Shown: positions 19,178 to 28,372 of the stretch, in pieces
How positions within the stretch are numbered: the stretch's first letter is position 1
How the letters are laid out: the number at the start of each line of letters is the position of its first letter
From: Cellulomonas hominis
GTDB lineage: Bacteria; Actinomycetota; Actinomycetes; Actinomycetales; Cellulomonadaceae
Assembly (NCBI RefSeq): GCF_901521055.1
Contig: NZ_CABEGA010000040.1
Span: 1-64,000 of the forward strand
Direction of reading: 5' to 3'
Length of the DNA stretch: 64,000 nucleotides
The notes under the pieces: generated by a model
The model's input: only the letters and a program-made list of their open reading frames with translations
Database searches by the model: none
What the model was told of the DNA's origin: nothing
Translations under genes and position numbers: made by a program

Positions 19178-20959
19178 ATGTGCGGGATCTGCGGCGAGAT
19201 CACCTTCGACGGAGCACGCGCCGACCACGCGGCCGTGGACCGGATGCGCGAGGCCCTGGCGCCCCGCGGACCGGACGGCACGGGCGCGTGGGCCGACGGT
19301 CGGGTGGCGCTCGGGCACCGGCGGCTGGCGATCGTCGACCGGAGCGACTCGGGCGCGCAGCCGTTCGTCGACGACGCCCTGGGCCTCGCCGCGGTCTACA
19401 ACGGGATGATCTACAACTACCGCGAGCTGCGCGACGAGCTGACCGGCGCGGGCTACCGGTTCCGGTCGACGTCCGACACCGAGGTCGTGCTCGCGGCGTA
19501 CCACCGCTGGGGCGAGGAGTTCGCGGAGCACCTGCTCGGCATGTTCGCGGTCGTCGTCGTGGAGCGCGCGTCCGGCCGCGTGGTGCTCGCCCGCGACCGG
19601 CTCGGGGTGAAGCCCCTCTACCTGTCGCGCACGCCCGGGCGGCTGCGGTTCGCCTCGACGCTGCCCGCGCTGGTCCGGGCCGGCGGCGTGGACACCGCGC
19701 TGGACCCCGTGGGCCTGCACCACTTCCTCAGCTGGCGCGCCGTCGGACCCCCGACGACGATCCTCGCGGGCGTCGAGAAGCTGCCGCCGGCCACCGTCCG
19801 CGTCGTGGAGCCCGACGGCCGCAGCCGCGACCGCGTGTACTGGTCGCCCGCCTACGAGCGCCGGCCGGAGCACGCGGCGTGGACGCCCGACGACTGGACC
19901 GACGCCGTGCAGGAGGCGCTGTCCCGCGCGGTGCGCCGCCGGATGGTCGCCGACGTCGGCGTCGGCGTGCTGCTGTCCGGCGGGCTCGACTCCTCCCTGG
20001 TCGTGGCGCTGCTGTCCGCGCAGGGCCAGACGGGGCTGCAGACCTTCTCCGTCGGCTTCGAGGACGTCGGGGGCACCGCGGGCGACGAGTTCGCGTACTC
20101 CGACGTGATCGCCGACCGGTTCGGCACCGACCACCACCGCATCCGGGCGACCGCGCAGGACGTCGTCGACGCGCTGCCCCACACCGTCGCCGCGATGTCC
20201 GAGCCCATGGTCAGCCACGACGCGGTCGCGTTCGACCTGCTGTCCCGCGCCGTCGCCTCGCACGTGCGCGTGGTGCAGTCCGGCCAGGGCGCGGACGAGG
20301 TGTTCGGCGGCTACCGCTGGCACGCGCCGCTGCTCGACGTCGACCGGGCGGACGCCGCCGAGACGTACGTCGAGCACTACCTGGACCGCGACGCCTCCGA
20401 CCTCAAGGCCCTGCTCGAGCCCGGCTGGCTGCCCGAGGCCGACCCGTCCCGCGCGGTCGTCGCGGCCCACATGGCCCGCCCGGGCGCCCCGACGGCCCTG
20501 GACGCGGCGCTGCGGCTGGACACCGAGGTCATGCTCGTGGACGACCCCCTCATGCGGGTCGACAGCATGTCCATGGCGTGGGGGCTGGAGGCGCGGGAGC
20601 CGTTCCTCGACCACGAGCTGGTGGAGCTCGCCGCCGCCTGCCCGCCCGAGCTCAAGGCGGGGGGCGGCGGCAAGGGCGTGCTCCGCGCGGTGGCGCGGCG
20701 GCTGGTGCCGGCGGACGTCATCGACCGGCCCAAGGGCTACTTCCCCGTGCCGGCCGTGACGCACCTCGACGGGCCGGTGCTCGACCTGGTCCGGGACGCC
20801 CTGACGTCCCGCGTCGCGCGCGACCGCGGCCTGCTGCGCGCGGAGGCGGTCGACCGGCTGCTCGCCGACCCCGACGGGTTCCGCACCCGCACGGGCGTGA
20901 ACCCGTTGTGGCAGGTCGGCGTGCTGGAGCTGTGGCTGCAGGAGCACGGCGTCGGCTGA
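19178..20959 (+). CDS. N-acetylglutaminylglutamine amide-type amidotransferase (AsnB superfamily)
   Basis: A 593-residue glutamine-dependent amidotransferase. Cys2 in MCGICGEITFDG is the glutaminase nucleophile of the class II Ntn domain (residues 1 to about 210). The synthetase domain has the PPi loop LLSGGLDSS. Diagnostic strings FSVGFEDVGGTAGDEFAYSD, AAMSEPMVSHDAVAF and VVQSGQGADEVFGGY match the NAGGN amidotransferase subgroup, which caps the compatible-solute dipeptide N-acetylglutaminylglutamine, better than ordinary AsnB. The C-terminal NPLWQVGVLELWLQ also matches. In proteobacteria the partner is a GNAT/ATP-grasp synthetase; none is next to it here. Start ATG gives Cys2. Confidence 0.85.
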   Translation: MCGICGEITFDGARADHAAVDRMREALAPRGPDGTGAWADGRVALGHRRLAIVDRSDSGAQPFVDDALGLAAVYNGMIYNYRELRDELTGAGYRFRSTSDTEVVLAAYHRWGEEFAEHLLGMFAVVVVERASGRVVLARDRLGVKPLYLSRTPGRLRFASTLPALVRAGGVDTALDPVGLHHFLSWRAVGPPTTILAGVEKLPPATVRVVEPDGRSRDRVYWSPAYERRPEHAAWTPDDWTDAVQEALSRAVRRRMVADVGVGVLLSGGLDSSLVVALLSAQGQTGLQTFSVGFEDVGGTAGDEFAYSDVIADRFGTDHHRIRATAQDVVDALPHTVAAMSEPMVSHDAVAFDLLSRAVASHVRVVQSGQGADEVFGGYRWHAPLLDVDRADAAETYVEHYLDRDASDLKALLEPGWLPEADPSRAVVAAHMARPGAPTALDAALRLDTEVMLVDDPLMRVDSMSMAWGLEAREPFLDHELVELAAACPPELKAGGGGKGVLRAVARRLVPADVIDRPKGYFPVPAVTHLDGPVLDLVRDALTSRVARDRGLLRAEAVDRLLADPDGFRTRTGVNPLWQVGVLELWLQEHGVG

Positions 20960-20999
20960 GCGCCACCTGGAACTCCGCGGCCGCACGGGCCGTTCAGCA

Positions 21000-21042
21000 G
21001 TCGACCGCGTCACCGGCCACGACGGCCGGGTGCGCGGTCGAC
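21000..21042. terminator. Large nested stem-loop between amidotransferase and RND genes
   Basis: Arms 21000-21009 and 21033-21042 pair perfectly. A second near-perfect stem (about 21011-21018 with 21024-21032) lies inside. It is 40 bases past the amidotransferase stop and ends 28 bases before the RND start, so a terminator is most likely; a regulatory site for the RND gene is the alternative. Confidence 0.6.
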
Positions 21043-21070
21043 CTGTGCCCGCACCACCGTGGAGCTCCGC

Positions 21071-24000
21071 ATGTTCCGTCTGACCCGGCTCTCGCTCGCG
21101 AACCGTGCCGTGATCGCCCTCGTGACCGCGGCGATCGCCGTGTTCGGGGTGCTGAGCCTCGGCTCGCTGAAGCAGGAGCTCATCCCGTCGCTCCAGATCC
21201 CGACGGTCGCGGTGGTCGCCGCGTCCCCGGGGTCGTCGCCGGACCTGGTGGAGCAGCAGGTGACGCAGCCGGTCGAGGACGCGCTGTCGGGGGTGTCGGG
21301 CGTCGAGTCCGTCGAGTCCACCGCGTCGTCCGGGCTGTCGAGCACCACGATCATGCTCGAGTACGGCACGGACACCGACGAGGCCGCGCAGGCGGTCCAG
21401 CGGGCGCTCGACCGGGCGGCGTCGACGCTGCCCGCCGACGTGGAGCCGACCGTGATCACCGGGTCGCTGGACGACCTCCCCGTGGTGCAGCTCGCGGTCA
21501 CCGGCGACGCGTCGGACGGCGCCGCGGTCGACCCCGCGTTCGTCGCCACCCTGAACGACGAGGTGCTCCCGCGCCTGCAGGAGATCGAGGGCGTCCGCGA
21601 CGTCACGCTCACCGGCACGCAGGACGACCTGGTGACGGTCGACCTGGACCTCGCCGCCGCCACGGCCGCCGGCGTCTCCCCCGCCGAAGTGACCGGGCTG
21701 CTGCAGGACTACGGGGTGGCGCTGCCCGCCGGCACCGTCGAGGACGGCGACACGACGCTGTCCGTGCAGGTCGGCGCCCCGCTCACCTCCGTGGACGACC
21801 TGCGCGCGCTGCCGCTCGTCACCGCCTCGGGCGGCACGGTCATGCTCGGCGACGTCGCGGAGGTCACGCAGGCGCCGCAGGACCCGACGTCGTTCTCGCG
21901 GCTGGACGGCGAGCCGGCCCTCGGCATCGCGATCACCAAGACCCCGGACGGCAACACCGTCGACGTCTCGCACGGCGTCACCGAGGCGCTGGACGACCTG
22001 TCCGGCACGCTCGGCGGCGGGCAGGTCGCCGTGGTCTTCGACCAGGCGCCGTTCATCGAGGAGTCCATCGAGGGGCTCGCGACCGAGGGCGGGCTCGGGC
22101 TGCTGTTCGCGGTCGTCGTGATCCTGGTGTTCCTGGCGTCCGTCTCGGCGACGCTGGTGTCGGCCGTGTCGATCCCGCTGTCGCTGCTGGTGACGTTCAT
22201 CGGGCTGCAGGTCAGCGGGTACTCGCTCAACATCCTCACGCTCGGCGCGATGACCGTCGCGATCGGCCGGGTCGTCGACGACTCGATCGTCGTCATCGAG
22301 AACATCAAGCGGCACCTGTCGTACGGCGAGCGGAAGTCCCAGGCGGTCCTCACCGCCGTCCGGGAGGTCGCCGGGGCCATCACGGCCTCCACGGTCACGA
22401 CCGTCGCGGTGTTCCTGCCGATCGGGCTCGTGGGCGGCATGGTCGGCGAGCTGTTCCGGCCGTTCGCGTTCACCGTGGCCATCGCGATGACCGCGTCGCT
22501 GGTGGTGGCCCTGACGATCGTCCCCGTGCTCGCGACGTGGTTCATCCGTGCGCCGAGGACGACCGCCGAGGGCGGCGCGTCCCGCGAGCAGGCGGAGGAG
22601 GCCGAGCGTGGTGGGCGCATGCAGCGCGGCTACCTGGCCACCCTGCGGACGGCGCTGGCGCACCCGGTCTGGACGATCCTGCTCGCCGTCGGCGTGCTCG
22701 GCGGCACCCTGGCGCTCACCCCGCGGCTCGAGACCAACTTCCTCGACTCGACGGGGCAGGACACCGTCACGGTCACCCAGACGTTCCCCGCGGGCACGTC
22801 GCTCGACGCCCAGGACGCGGGTGCACGCGAGGTCGAGCAGCAGCTCGCCGACGTCTCCGGCGTGACCACCGTGCAGACGACGGTCGGCTCGGGCGACGGC
22901 ATGGCCGCGTTCTTCGGCGGCGGGGGCACCCCGACCGCGACCTTCGCCCTCACGCTCGACGCCGACGCCGACGCGGCCGCCGTCCAGGACGCGGTCCGGG
23001 ACGACGTCGCCGCCACCGGTGACAGCACCCTCGCCGTGTCCGGCGGCGACGCGGCGTACGGCAGCTCCACGGTCGACGTGATCGTGCAGGCGTCCGACAG
23101 CGAGACGCTCGCGGCCCTCACCACCGAGGTCGAGCAGGCTGTCCGGGACACCGAGGGCACCACCGACGTCACGAACAACCTGGCCGCGGCCCAGCCCACC
23201 GTGCGGGTCGCGGTGGACCGCGAGGCCGTCGCCGCGGCGGGGCTCTCCGAGACGCAGGTCGCCGGGACCCTGGCGCAGCTGCTCAGCCCGCAGCCCGTCG
23301 GGCAGCTCGACCTCGGCGACGGCCCGGTCGACGTGGTGGTCCGCACCGGCGCCGCGCCGACCACCGTCGACGAGCTGAGCGCCGTCGTGCTGCCGACCGC
23401 CACGGGCCTCGTGCCGCTCACGTCGGTCGCGTCGGTCGACGTCGTCGACGTGCCCACGTCGGTGACCCGCATCGACGGGCAGCGCGCCGCGACCGTCTCG
23501 GCCACCCCGGCCGGGCAGGACCTCGGCACGCTCACGGCCGACCTGCAGGCCGCGGTCGACGGCGTGGACGTCCCCTCGGGCGCGTCGGTCACGATCGGCG
23601 GCGTGTCGTCCGACCAGCAGGACGCGTTCGCGGACCTCGGGCTCGCGCTGCTCATCGCCATCGCCATCGTCTACGTGGTCATGGTGGCGACGTTCCGGTC
23701 GCTGCGGCAGCCGGTCGTCCTGCTGGTGTCCGTGCCGTTCGCGGCGACGGGCGCGCTGCTCGGCCTGCTGGTGACGTCCACCGCCCTCGGCGTCCCCGCG
23801 CTGATCGGCGTCCTCATGCTGATCGGCATCGTCGTCACCAACGCGATCGTGCTGATCGACCTGGTGAACCAGTACCGGCGCCAGGGCCGGCCGCTCGACG
23901 AGGCCGTCGTGGAAGGCGCCCGCAAGCGGCTCCGGCCGATCGTCATGACCGCGCTGGCGACGATCTTCGCGCTGGCACCGATGGCGTTCGGCCTGACGGG

Positions 24001-24280
24001 CGGCGGGGTGTTCATCTCGCGGCCGCTGGCCATCGTCGTGATCGGCGGGCTGCTGTCCTCCACGGTGCTGACGCTGGTGCTGGTGCCGGTGCTCTACACG
24101 CTGACGGAGCGCCGCGGCGAGCGGAGGCGCCTGGCCCGCGCAGCGGCGGACGGCACGGACGGCACGCCGGCCACCCCGCCCCGCGGCGCCCACGCGGCCG
24201 ACACCGCGCAGGACGGCCCGCACGACGACCGGGCCGCCTCGGACGGCACCCCGCGCCGGCACGCCGCCGATCCCGTCTGA
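21071..24280 (+). CDS. RND-superfamily efflux permease (AcrB/HAE1-like)
   Basis: A 1069-residue inner-membrane transporter with the duplicated RND architecture: a helix after residue 10, a large extracytoplasmic loop, then five helices, repeated. The proton-relay motif is GRVVDDSIVVIENIKRH with Asp403 and Asp404 in the fourth helix. It is HAE1/AcrB-like (hydrophobic drug or metabolite/H+ antiport), not MmpL-like. A ~45-residue charged, disordered tail follows the last helix. No membrane-fusion protein or outer-membrane channel is nearby, as usual for monoderms. The ATG at 21071 follows GTGGAG; the frame opens 12 bases earlier. Confidence 0.9.
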   Translation: MFRLTRLSLANRAVIALVTAAIAVFGVLSLGSLKQELIPSLQIPTVAVVAASPGSSPDLVEQQVTQPVEDALSGVSGVESVESTASSGLSSTTIMLEYGTDTDEAAQAVQRALDRAASTLPADVEPTVITGSLDDLPVVQLAVTGDASDGAAVDPAFVATLNDEVLPRLQEIEGVRDVTLTGTQDDLVTVDLDLAAATAAGVSPAEVTGLLQDYGVALPAGTVEDGDTTLSVQVGAPLTSVDDLRALPLVTASGGTVMLGDVAEVTQAPQDPTSFSRLDGEPALGIAITKTPDGNTVDVSHGVTEALDDLSGTLGGGQVAVVFDQAPFIEESIEGLATEGGLGLLFAVVVILVFLASVSATLVSAVSIPLSLLVTFIGLQVSGYSLNILTLGAMTVAIGRVVDDSIVVIENIKRHLSYGERKSQAVLTAVREVAGAITASTVTTVAVFLPIGLVGGMVGELFRPFAFTVAIAMTASLVVALTIVPVLATWFIRAPRTTAEGGASREQAEEAERGGRMQRGYLATLRTALAHPVWTILLAVGVLGGTLALTPRLETNFLDSTGQDTVTVTQTFPAGTSLDAQDAGAREVEQQLADVSGVTTVQTTVGSGDGMAAFFGGGGTPTATFALTLDADADAAAVQDAVRDDVAATGDSTLAVSGGDAAYGSSTVDVIVQASDSETLAALTTEVEQAVRDTEGTTDVTNNLAAAQPTVRVAVDREAVAAAGLSETQVAGTLAQLLSPQPVGQLDLGDGPVDVVVRTGAAPTTVDELSAVVLPTATGLVPLTSVASVDVVDVPTSVTRIDGQRAATVSATPAGQDLGTLTADLQAAVDGVDVPSGASVTIGGVSSDQQDAFADLGLALLIAIAIVYVVMVATFRSLRQPVVLLVSVPFAATGALLGLLVTSTALGVPALIGVLMLIGIVVTNAIVLIDLVNQYRRQGRPLDEAVVEGARKRLRPIVMTALATIFALAPMAFGLTGGGVFISRPLAIVVIGGLLSSTVLTLVLVPVLYTLTERRGERRRLARAAADGTDGTPATPPRGAHAADTAQDGPHDDRAASDGTPRRHAADPV

Positions 24281-24362
24281 CCCGCGCACGCGCCGGCGTT
24301 CGACGTGCCGACCCGCTCCGCCCCCGCGAGACTGCTGACCACTCGAGAGAGAGGAGATGCAG

Positions 24363-24587
24363 GTGAGCGACGGGAACGGCGTGCACACGGTGCACCGCGA
24401 CGGCGCGTGGCGCAACGAGGTCGGCGGGCAGCAGGTCGGCGGGACCGACGACCACAAGGACGCGGCGGTGGCGGCCGGGCGTGAGGAGGCGATCTCCCGC
24501 GGGGTCGAGCACCACGTGCACAACCTCGACGGGACGATCGCCGAGAAGAACAGCTACGGGCACGACCCCCGGAGCATCCCCGGCTGA
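24363..24587 (+). CDS. DUF2188 small protein
   Basis: A 74-residue soluble protein of the DUF2188 type: HTVHRDGAWRNEVGG, then AAVAAGREEAISRGVEHHVHNLDGTIAEKNSYGHDP. Family members are small, conserved and of unknown function. GAGGAG directly abuts an ATG at 24357 but lies 6 bases before the GTG at 24363, so the GTG is the better start. A short GC-rich inverted repeat follows before the convergent glycosyltransferase gene. Confidence 0.75.
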   Translation: MSDGNGVHTVHRDGAWRNEVGGQQVGGTDDHKDAAVAAGREEAISRGVEHHVHNLDGTIAEKNSYGHDPRSIPG

Positions 24588-24622
24588 CGGGTCGCTCGCG
24601 GCCCTCGGGCCGCTCGCTCCCC

Positions 24623-25576
24623 TCAGACCCAGTAGCCCGAGGACGACGAGTACGCCCCCTGGTACGTCCCGTGGCGCAGGTGGATGACGTTGCGCTTCAG
24701 GTCGTAGGCGAGCAGCCGCCACTCCGGCACGGTCCACCGGCGCAGCACGGCCGCGGCGGCGCGCGCCCGCTCGGCAGGGGGCACCGCCGCGACGGCCGTC
24801 TCCGCGAGCATCCGGTACGCGAGGTACCACTGCGGGAACGCGACCCGCCGCCGGAACGCGGGGTCGTAGCTGCGCACCTGCACGATCGGGTCCGCGCCGA
24901 CGGCCTTGCTGTTCTGGTTGTCGTGCCGCCGGCAGAAGAAGTGCCGCTCCGGGACGACGACCCACTCGCTGCGCAGGGCCGACCGGATGCCGAGCGCGAT
25001 GTCCCCGCCGAAGTACCGGGGGTGCCCGCCCATGGCCCGCAGCGGCACGGTGCGCTGGACCCCGCCCCACGCGATCGCCTGGTACACCGACCGGCGCAGC
25101 AGCAGGTCCACCCGCTCGGCCGGCGCCAGACCCTCGAACGTGAGGTCCTCGTCGTCCATGTGGCCGACGACCTCGCCGGCCGCGTCGATCAGCGTGACGC
25201 GCGGGAAGGCGATGTCGGCCTGCGGGTGGGCGTCGAGGGCGGCCGCGCAGGCGGTGAGGTGGCCGGGGCCGACGACGTCGTCGGCCGCGTTCCACATGAA
25301 CAGCGGGGCGCGCGCGAGCTGCAGGGTGCGGTTGAAGTTGCGCGGCACGCCGCGGTTGACGTCCGAGCGGTAGTAGCGGAACCGCGGGTCGGCGTCGGCG
25401 AACGACTGCGCGATCTTCGGCGTCGCGTCGGTGGACGCGTTGTCGGAGATGATCACCTCGATGTCCTCGAGGTCCTGGTCGCGCAGGGCGGTCAGGGCCT
25501 CCACCAGGTAGAGCGCGCCGTTATACACGGGCACGCCGACGGAGACACGGGGCGCGCGGGCGCGCGGCTGCGGCAT
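24623..25576 (-). CDS. Family 2 glycosyltransferase
   Basis: A 317-residue GT-A fold glycosyltransferase: RVSVGVPVYNGALYLVEAL at the start, the nucleotide-sugar aspartate in IISDNASTD, and a metal-binding acidic motif in WNAADDVVGPGHL. There are no membrane helices, so it acts in the cytosol on a wall, lipid or exopolysaccharide acceptor. The ATG at 25576 has AGGAGG six bases upstream. It stands alone. The ~130 bases upstream are less GC-rich than the surroundings and may hold its promoter. Confidence 0.87.
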   Translation of the reverse strand: MPQPRARAPRVSVGVPVYNGALYLVEALTALRDQDLEDIEVIISDNASTDATPKIAQSFADADPRFRYYRSDVNRGVPRNFNRTLQLARAPLFMWNAADDVVGPGHLTACAAALDAHPQADIAFPRVTLIDAAGEVVGHMDDEDLTFEGLAPAERVDLLLRRSVYQAIAWGGVQRTVPLRAMGGHPRYFGGDIALGIRSALRSEWVVVPERHFFCRRHDNQNSKAVGADPIVQVRSYDPAFRRRVAFPQWYLAYRMLAETAVAAVPPAERARAAAAVLRRWTVPEWRLLAYDLKRNVIHLRHGTYQGAYSSSSGYWV

Positions 25577-25705
25577 GACGGTCCTCCTGGTGCGCGGCAC
25601 TGCACAGGCGCGGCGTCTCGGCCAGGAGCCCGACCGATTTGCGGCAATTGTCGGGATCGTACGACCGATGTGTTTCCGGCGCGCGTCATCCGCGCCGGGC
25701 GCGCG

Positions 25706-28246
25706 TCAGCCCGTCTGCGCGCTCAGGTGCACCGCCAGCAGCGCGATGTCGTCCTCCGGCGCCTCGCCGGCGGTCGCCCGGGCGAGGACGGCGTCGGCCA
25801 GGTGCCGGGCGTCGAGCGTCGCGGGCGCCGTCGCACGGGCCTGCGCGGCGGGCACCGCCTCCGCCACCATCCCGGCGAGCCGGTCGATGCTCTCCTGCAG
25901 GTGCTCCCCGCGACGCTCGACCAGGCCGTCCGTGTACAGCAGCACCGTCGAGCCGCGCGGCACCACCACCTCGGCGTCCGACCGCGGGCTGCCCGACGTG
26001 ACGCCCAGCACCAGCTCCGGCGTCCCGCCGCGCAGCTCGCGCACCGTCCCGTCCGGCTCGACCAGCAGCGGCGGCAGGTGACCGGCGTTCGTCCAGCGGA
26101 GCGTGGTCACGCCGGCGGCCCGCTGCTCGTCCGACTGCTCCAGGCGCATGACCAGCGCGGTCGCCATGGCGTCGACGCGCAGCGTCTCCAGCGTCGTGTC
26201 GAGGCCCGCCAGCACCTCCGCGGGCGTCCCGGAGGTCGTGACGGCGATCCCGCGCAGCAGCGTGCGCACCTGGCTCATCGCGGCGGCCGCGTGCCGGTCG
26301 TGGCCCATGACGTCGCCGATGACCAGCAGCGTCGAGCCGTCGGGCTGCAGGAAGGCGTCGTACCAGTCGCCGCCGACCTGCGCGGCCTCGGCGGCCGGGA
26401 CGTACCGGACCACCACGTCGAGGTCGTCGGGCTCGGCCGGCGCGGACAGCAGCGCCCGTTGCAGGGTCTCGGCCATGCGCCGCTGGCTCTCGTACAGCCG
26501 CGCGTTGTCGAGCGCGACGCCCGCCCGGTCGGCGACCTGCATCAGCAGCGCCAGGTCCTCCGGCCCGAGGTCGGCGTGCCCGTCGTCCAGGAACAGGGTG
26601 ATCGCCCCGACGGTGCGCCCGCGGGCGCGCATCGGCACCGCGTACCCGGTCCGCGGCGCGAGGCCGCGCAGCAGATCGCGGGCCTCGCCCGTCAGCACGG
26701 CGGAGATCTTCTCGGTCGCGTCGGGGATGACGACGAGCTCGCCGGTGCGCAGCGCGCGGTGCAGGAACGACGTCGGCGCGAGCGCCCCGAGCCGCAGCTG
26801 CGCGTAGCGCGCGACCGTCGGACGCAGCCGCGGCTCGGCGTGCCACCCCGCGATGTCCCGCAGGTGCCGCTGGTCGTCCCACAGCGTCACCACGCTCCAC
26901 GACCCGAACCCGCGCACGAGGTGCCGGGCCAGCCGCCCGACCGCGTACTCGGTGTCGAGCGTCGCGCTCAGGTCCTCGCTGACGGTGGCGAGCAGCGCCA
27001 GGCGCTCGGAAGCCACCTCCGCCGCCTCGCGGGCCGCCTCGCGCTGCTCCTCGGCCCGCCGTCGCGCGGAGATGTCGTGGAAGTACACGGACAGGCCGTC
27101 GGCGCCGGGGAAGGCCCGCACCTCGTACCAGCCGTCGAGCGGCGGCGGGTAGTACGCCTCGAACGCGCGCGGCTCCCCGGACTCCGCGGCGCCGCGGTAG
27201 TGCTCCTCGAACAGGGAGCCCAACGACAGCGGGAACAGCTCCCAGATGACCCCGCCGAGCATCTCGGCGCGCGTGCTGCCCAGGACGCGCTCGGCCTCCG
27301 CATTGACGTAGGTGAACCGCCACGCGTCGTCGAGCAGGAAGAACGCCGTGGTCATCGTCTCGAGCACGCGGGAGATCCGGGCGTCCGCCTCGCGCTCGGC
27401 CGTCGTGTCGTAGGCCGCGCCCAGGACGCGCACCGCCGTGCCGTCCGGGCCGGGCAGCGCCATGCCCCGGGCCTTCACCCAGCGGGTCGCCCCGTCGGGG
27501 TGCACCACGCGGTACTCGGCGGTGTACTCGGAGCACGCGGCGATCGCGTCCTCGAGGGCCTCGTGGACGCGGCCGCGGTCGTCGGGGTGCACCAGCGCGT
27601 CGAACGCCTCGATGCTGCGCGCGAACTCCCCCGGCGCCACCCCGAACAGGGCGTGCAGCTGGTCGTCCCACTCCAGCAGCCCGGTCTGCAGGTCCCAGTC
27701 GAAGCTGCCGACGCCGCCGGCGGTGATCGCGAGCTGCCACCGCACGCGGTCGGCCTCGTACTCCACCGACAGCGCGGACAGCTCGAGCTCGGCGACCGCC
27801 GACGCGGCGAGGTCGGTCAGGACGAGGACGTCGTCCGTCGACCACGCGCGGACCTGCTCGTCGAACACGCACAGCGCCCCGACGACGTGCCCGTCCTTGC
27901 CGACCAGCGGCACGCCCAGGTACGCGCGGACCCGCCCGTCGCTGACGGCGCCGAGGTCGCGCAGCCGGTCGTCGGCGGTGGCGTCCGCCACCACCAGCGG
28001 CGAGCCGAGCTCGGCGGTCACGGTGCACACCGAGTCGGACAGGGGGCTCCGGGTGCCGGTGGACCCGGTCACCGACCCGGCGGCCGCGCCGACGGTCTGG
28101 ACGTCGCTGAGCAGCGACACCTGCGAGGCGGGGGCGGCCAGCAGCCGGGACGCGAGCTGCGCGAGCCGCTCGAGGGCCGGGTTGCCGACCGACGACAGCA
28201 GGCGCTGCACCGCCGCAGCACGCTGGTCGTCCGGGGTCAGCGACAT
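25706..28246 (-). CDS. GAF-PAS-PAS-GAF-PP2C (SpoIIE-type) serine phosphatase
   Basis: An 846-residue sensor phosphatase. Order: GAF (about 20-160), PAS 1 (about 180-290, WVKARGMALPGPDGTAVRVLG), PAS 2 (about 295-400), GAF 2 (about 420-590) and a C-terminal PP2C/SpoIIE domain (about 610-846; metal motifs GGDWYDAF, VIGDVMGHDRHAAAAM, TNAGHLPP, LLYTDGLVERR). Such RsbU/RsbP-like enzymes dephosphorylate STAS anti-anti-sigma factors in response to redox, light or ligand signals. The ATG at 28246 has GGAGGG upstream. A TATGCT element (28312-28317, minus) may be its -10. A plausible target is the STAS protein at 13168-13533. Confidence 0.88.
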   Translation of the reverse strand: MSLTPDDQRAAAVQRLLSSVGNPALERLAQLASRLLAAPASQVSLLSDVQTVGAAAGSVTGSTGTRSPLSDSVCTVTAELGSPLVVADATADDRLRDLGAVSDGRVRAYLGVPLVGKDGHVVGALCVFDEQVRAWSTDDVLVLTDLAASAVAELELSALSVEYEADRVRWQLAITAGGVGSFDWDLQTGLLEWDDQLHALFGVAPGEFARSIEAFDALVHPDDRGRVHEALEDAIAACSEYTAEYRVVHPDGATRWVKARGMALPGPDGTAVRVLGAAYDTTAEREADARISRVLETMTTAFFLLDDAWRFTYVNAEAERVLGSTRAEMLGGVIWELFPLSLGSLFEEHYRGAAESGEPRAFEAYYPPPLDGWYEVRAFPGADGLSVYFHDISARRRAEEQREAAREAAEVASERLALLATVSEDLSATLDTEYAVGRLARHLVRGFGSWSVVTLWDDQRHLRDIAGWHAEPRLRPTVARYAQLRLGALAPTSFLHRALRTGELVVIPDATEKISAVLTGEARDLLRGLAPRTGYAVPMRARGRTVGAITLFLDDGHADLGPEDLALLMQVADRAGVALDNARLYESQRRMAETLQRALLSAPAEPDDLDVVVRYVPAAEAAQVGGDWYDAFLQPDGSTLLVIGDVMGHDRHAAAAMSQVRTLLRGIAVTTSGTPAEVLAGLDTTLETLRVDAMATALVMRLEQSDEQRAAGVTTLRWTNAGHLPPLLVEPDGTVRELRGGTPELVLGVTSGSPRSDAEVVVPRGSTVLLYTDGLVERRGEHLQESIDRLAGMVAEAVPAAQARATAPATLDARHLADAVLARATAGEAPEDDIALLAVHLSAQTG

Positions 28247-28329
28247 CGCGGGGCCCTCCGAGGGGTCGTCCGGCAACGGTCCCCTCCCATTCCGACGCGA
28301 CCTGTCAGCGAAGCATAGGCGAGCGCGGA

Positions 28330-28367
28330 CCGGGCACCCGGCGCGTTCGGCCGCGCCGGGTGCCCGG
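28330..28367 (-). terminator. 16-bp perfect stem-loop terminator
   Basis: The arms 28330-28345 and 28352-28367 are perfectly complementary around a 6-base loop, immediately after the stop of the sugar symporter gene. It closes the GH43-symporter operon and isolates the PP2C gene. Confidence 0.85.
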
Positions 28368-28372
28368 TTGCG

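Noticed and set aside
18239-24523. Very long open frame (~2,000 codons) on the minus strand
   Set aside because: It lies opposite the DUF1028, amidotransferase and RND genes, which have clear homology. It is a by-product of extreme GC codon bias with Arg/Gly/His-rich low-complexity translation.
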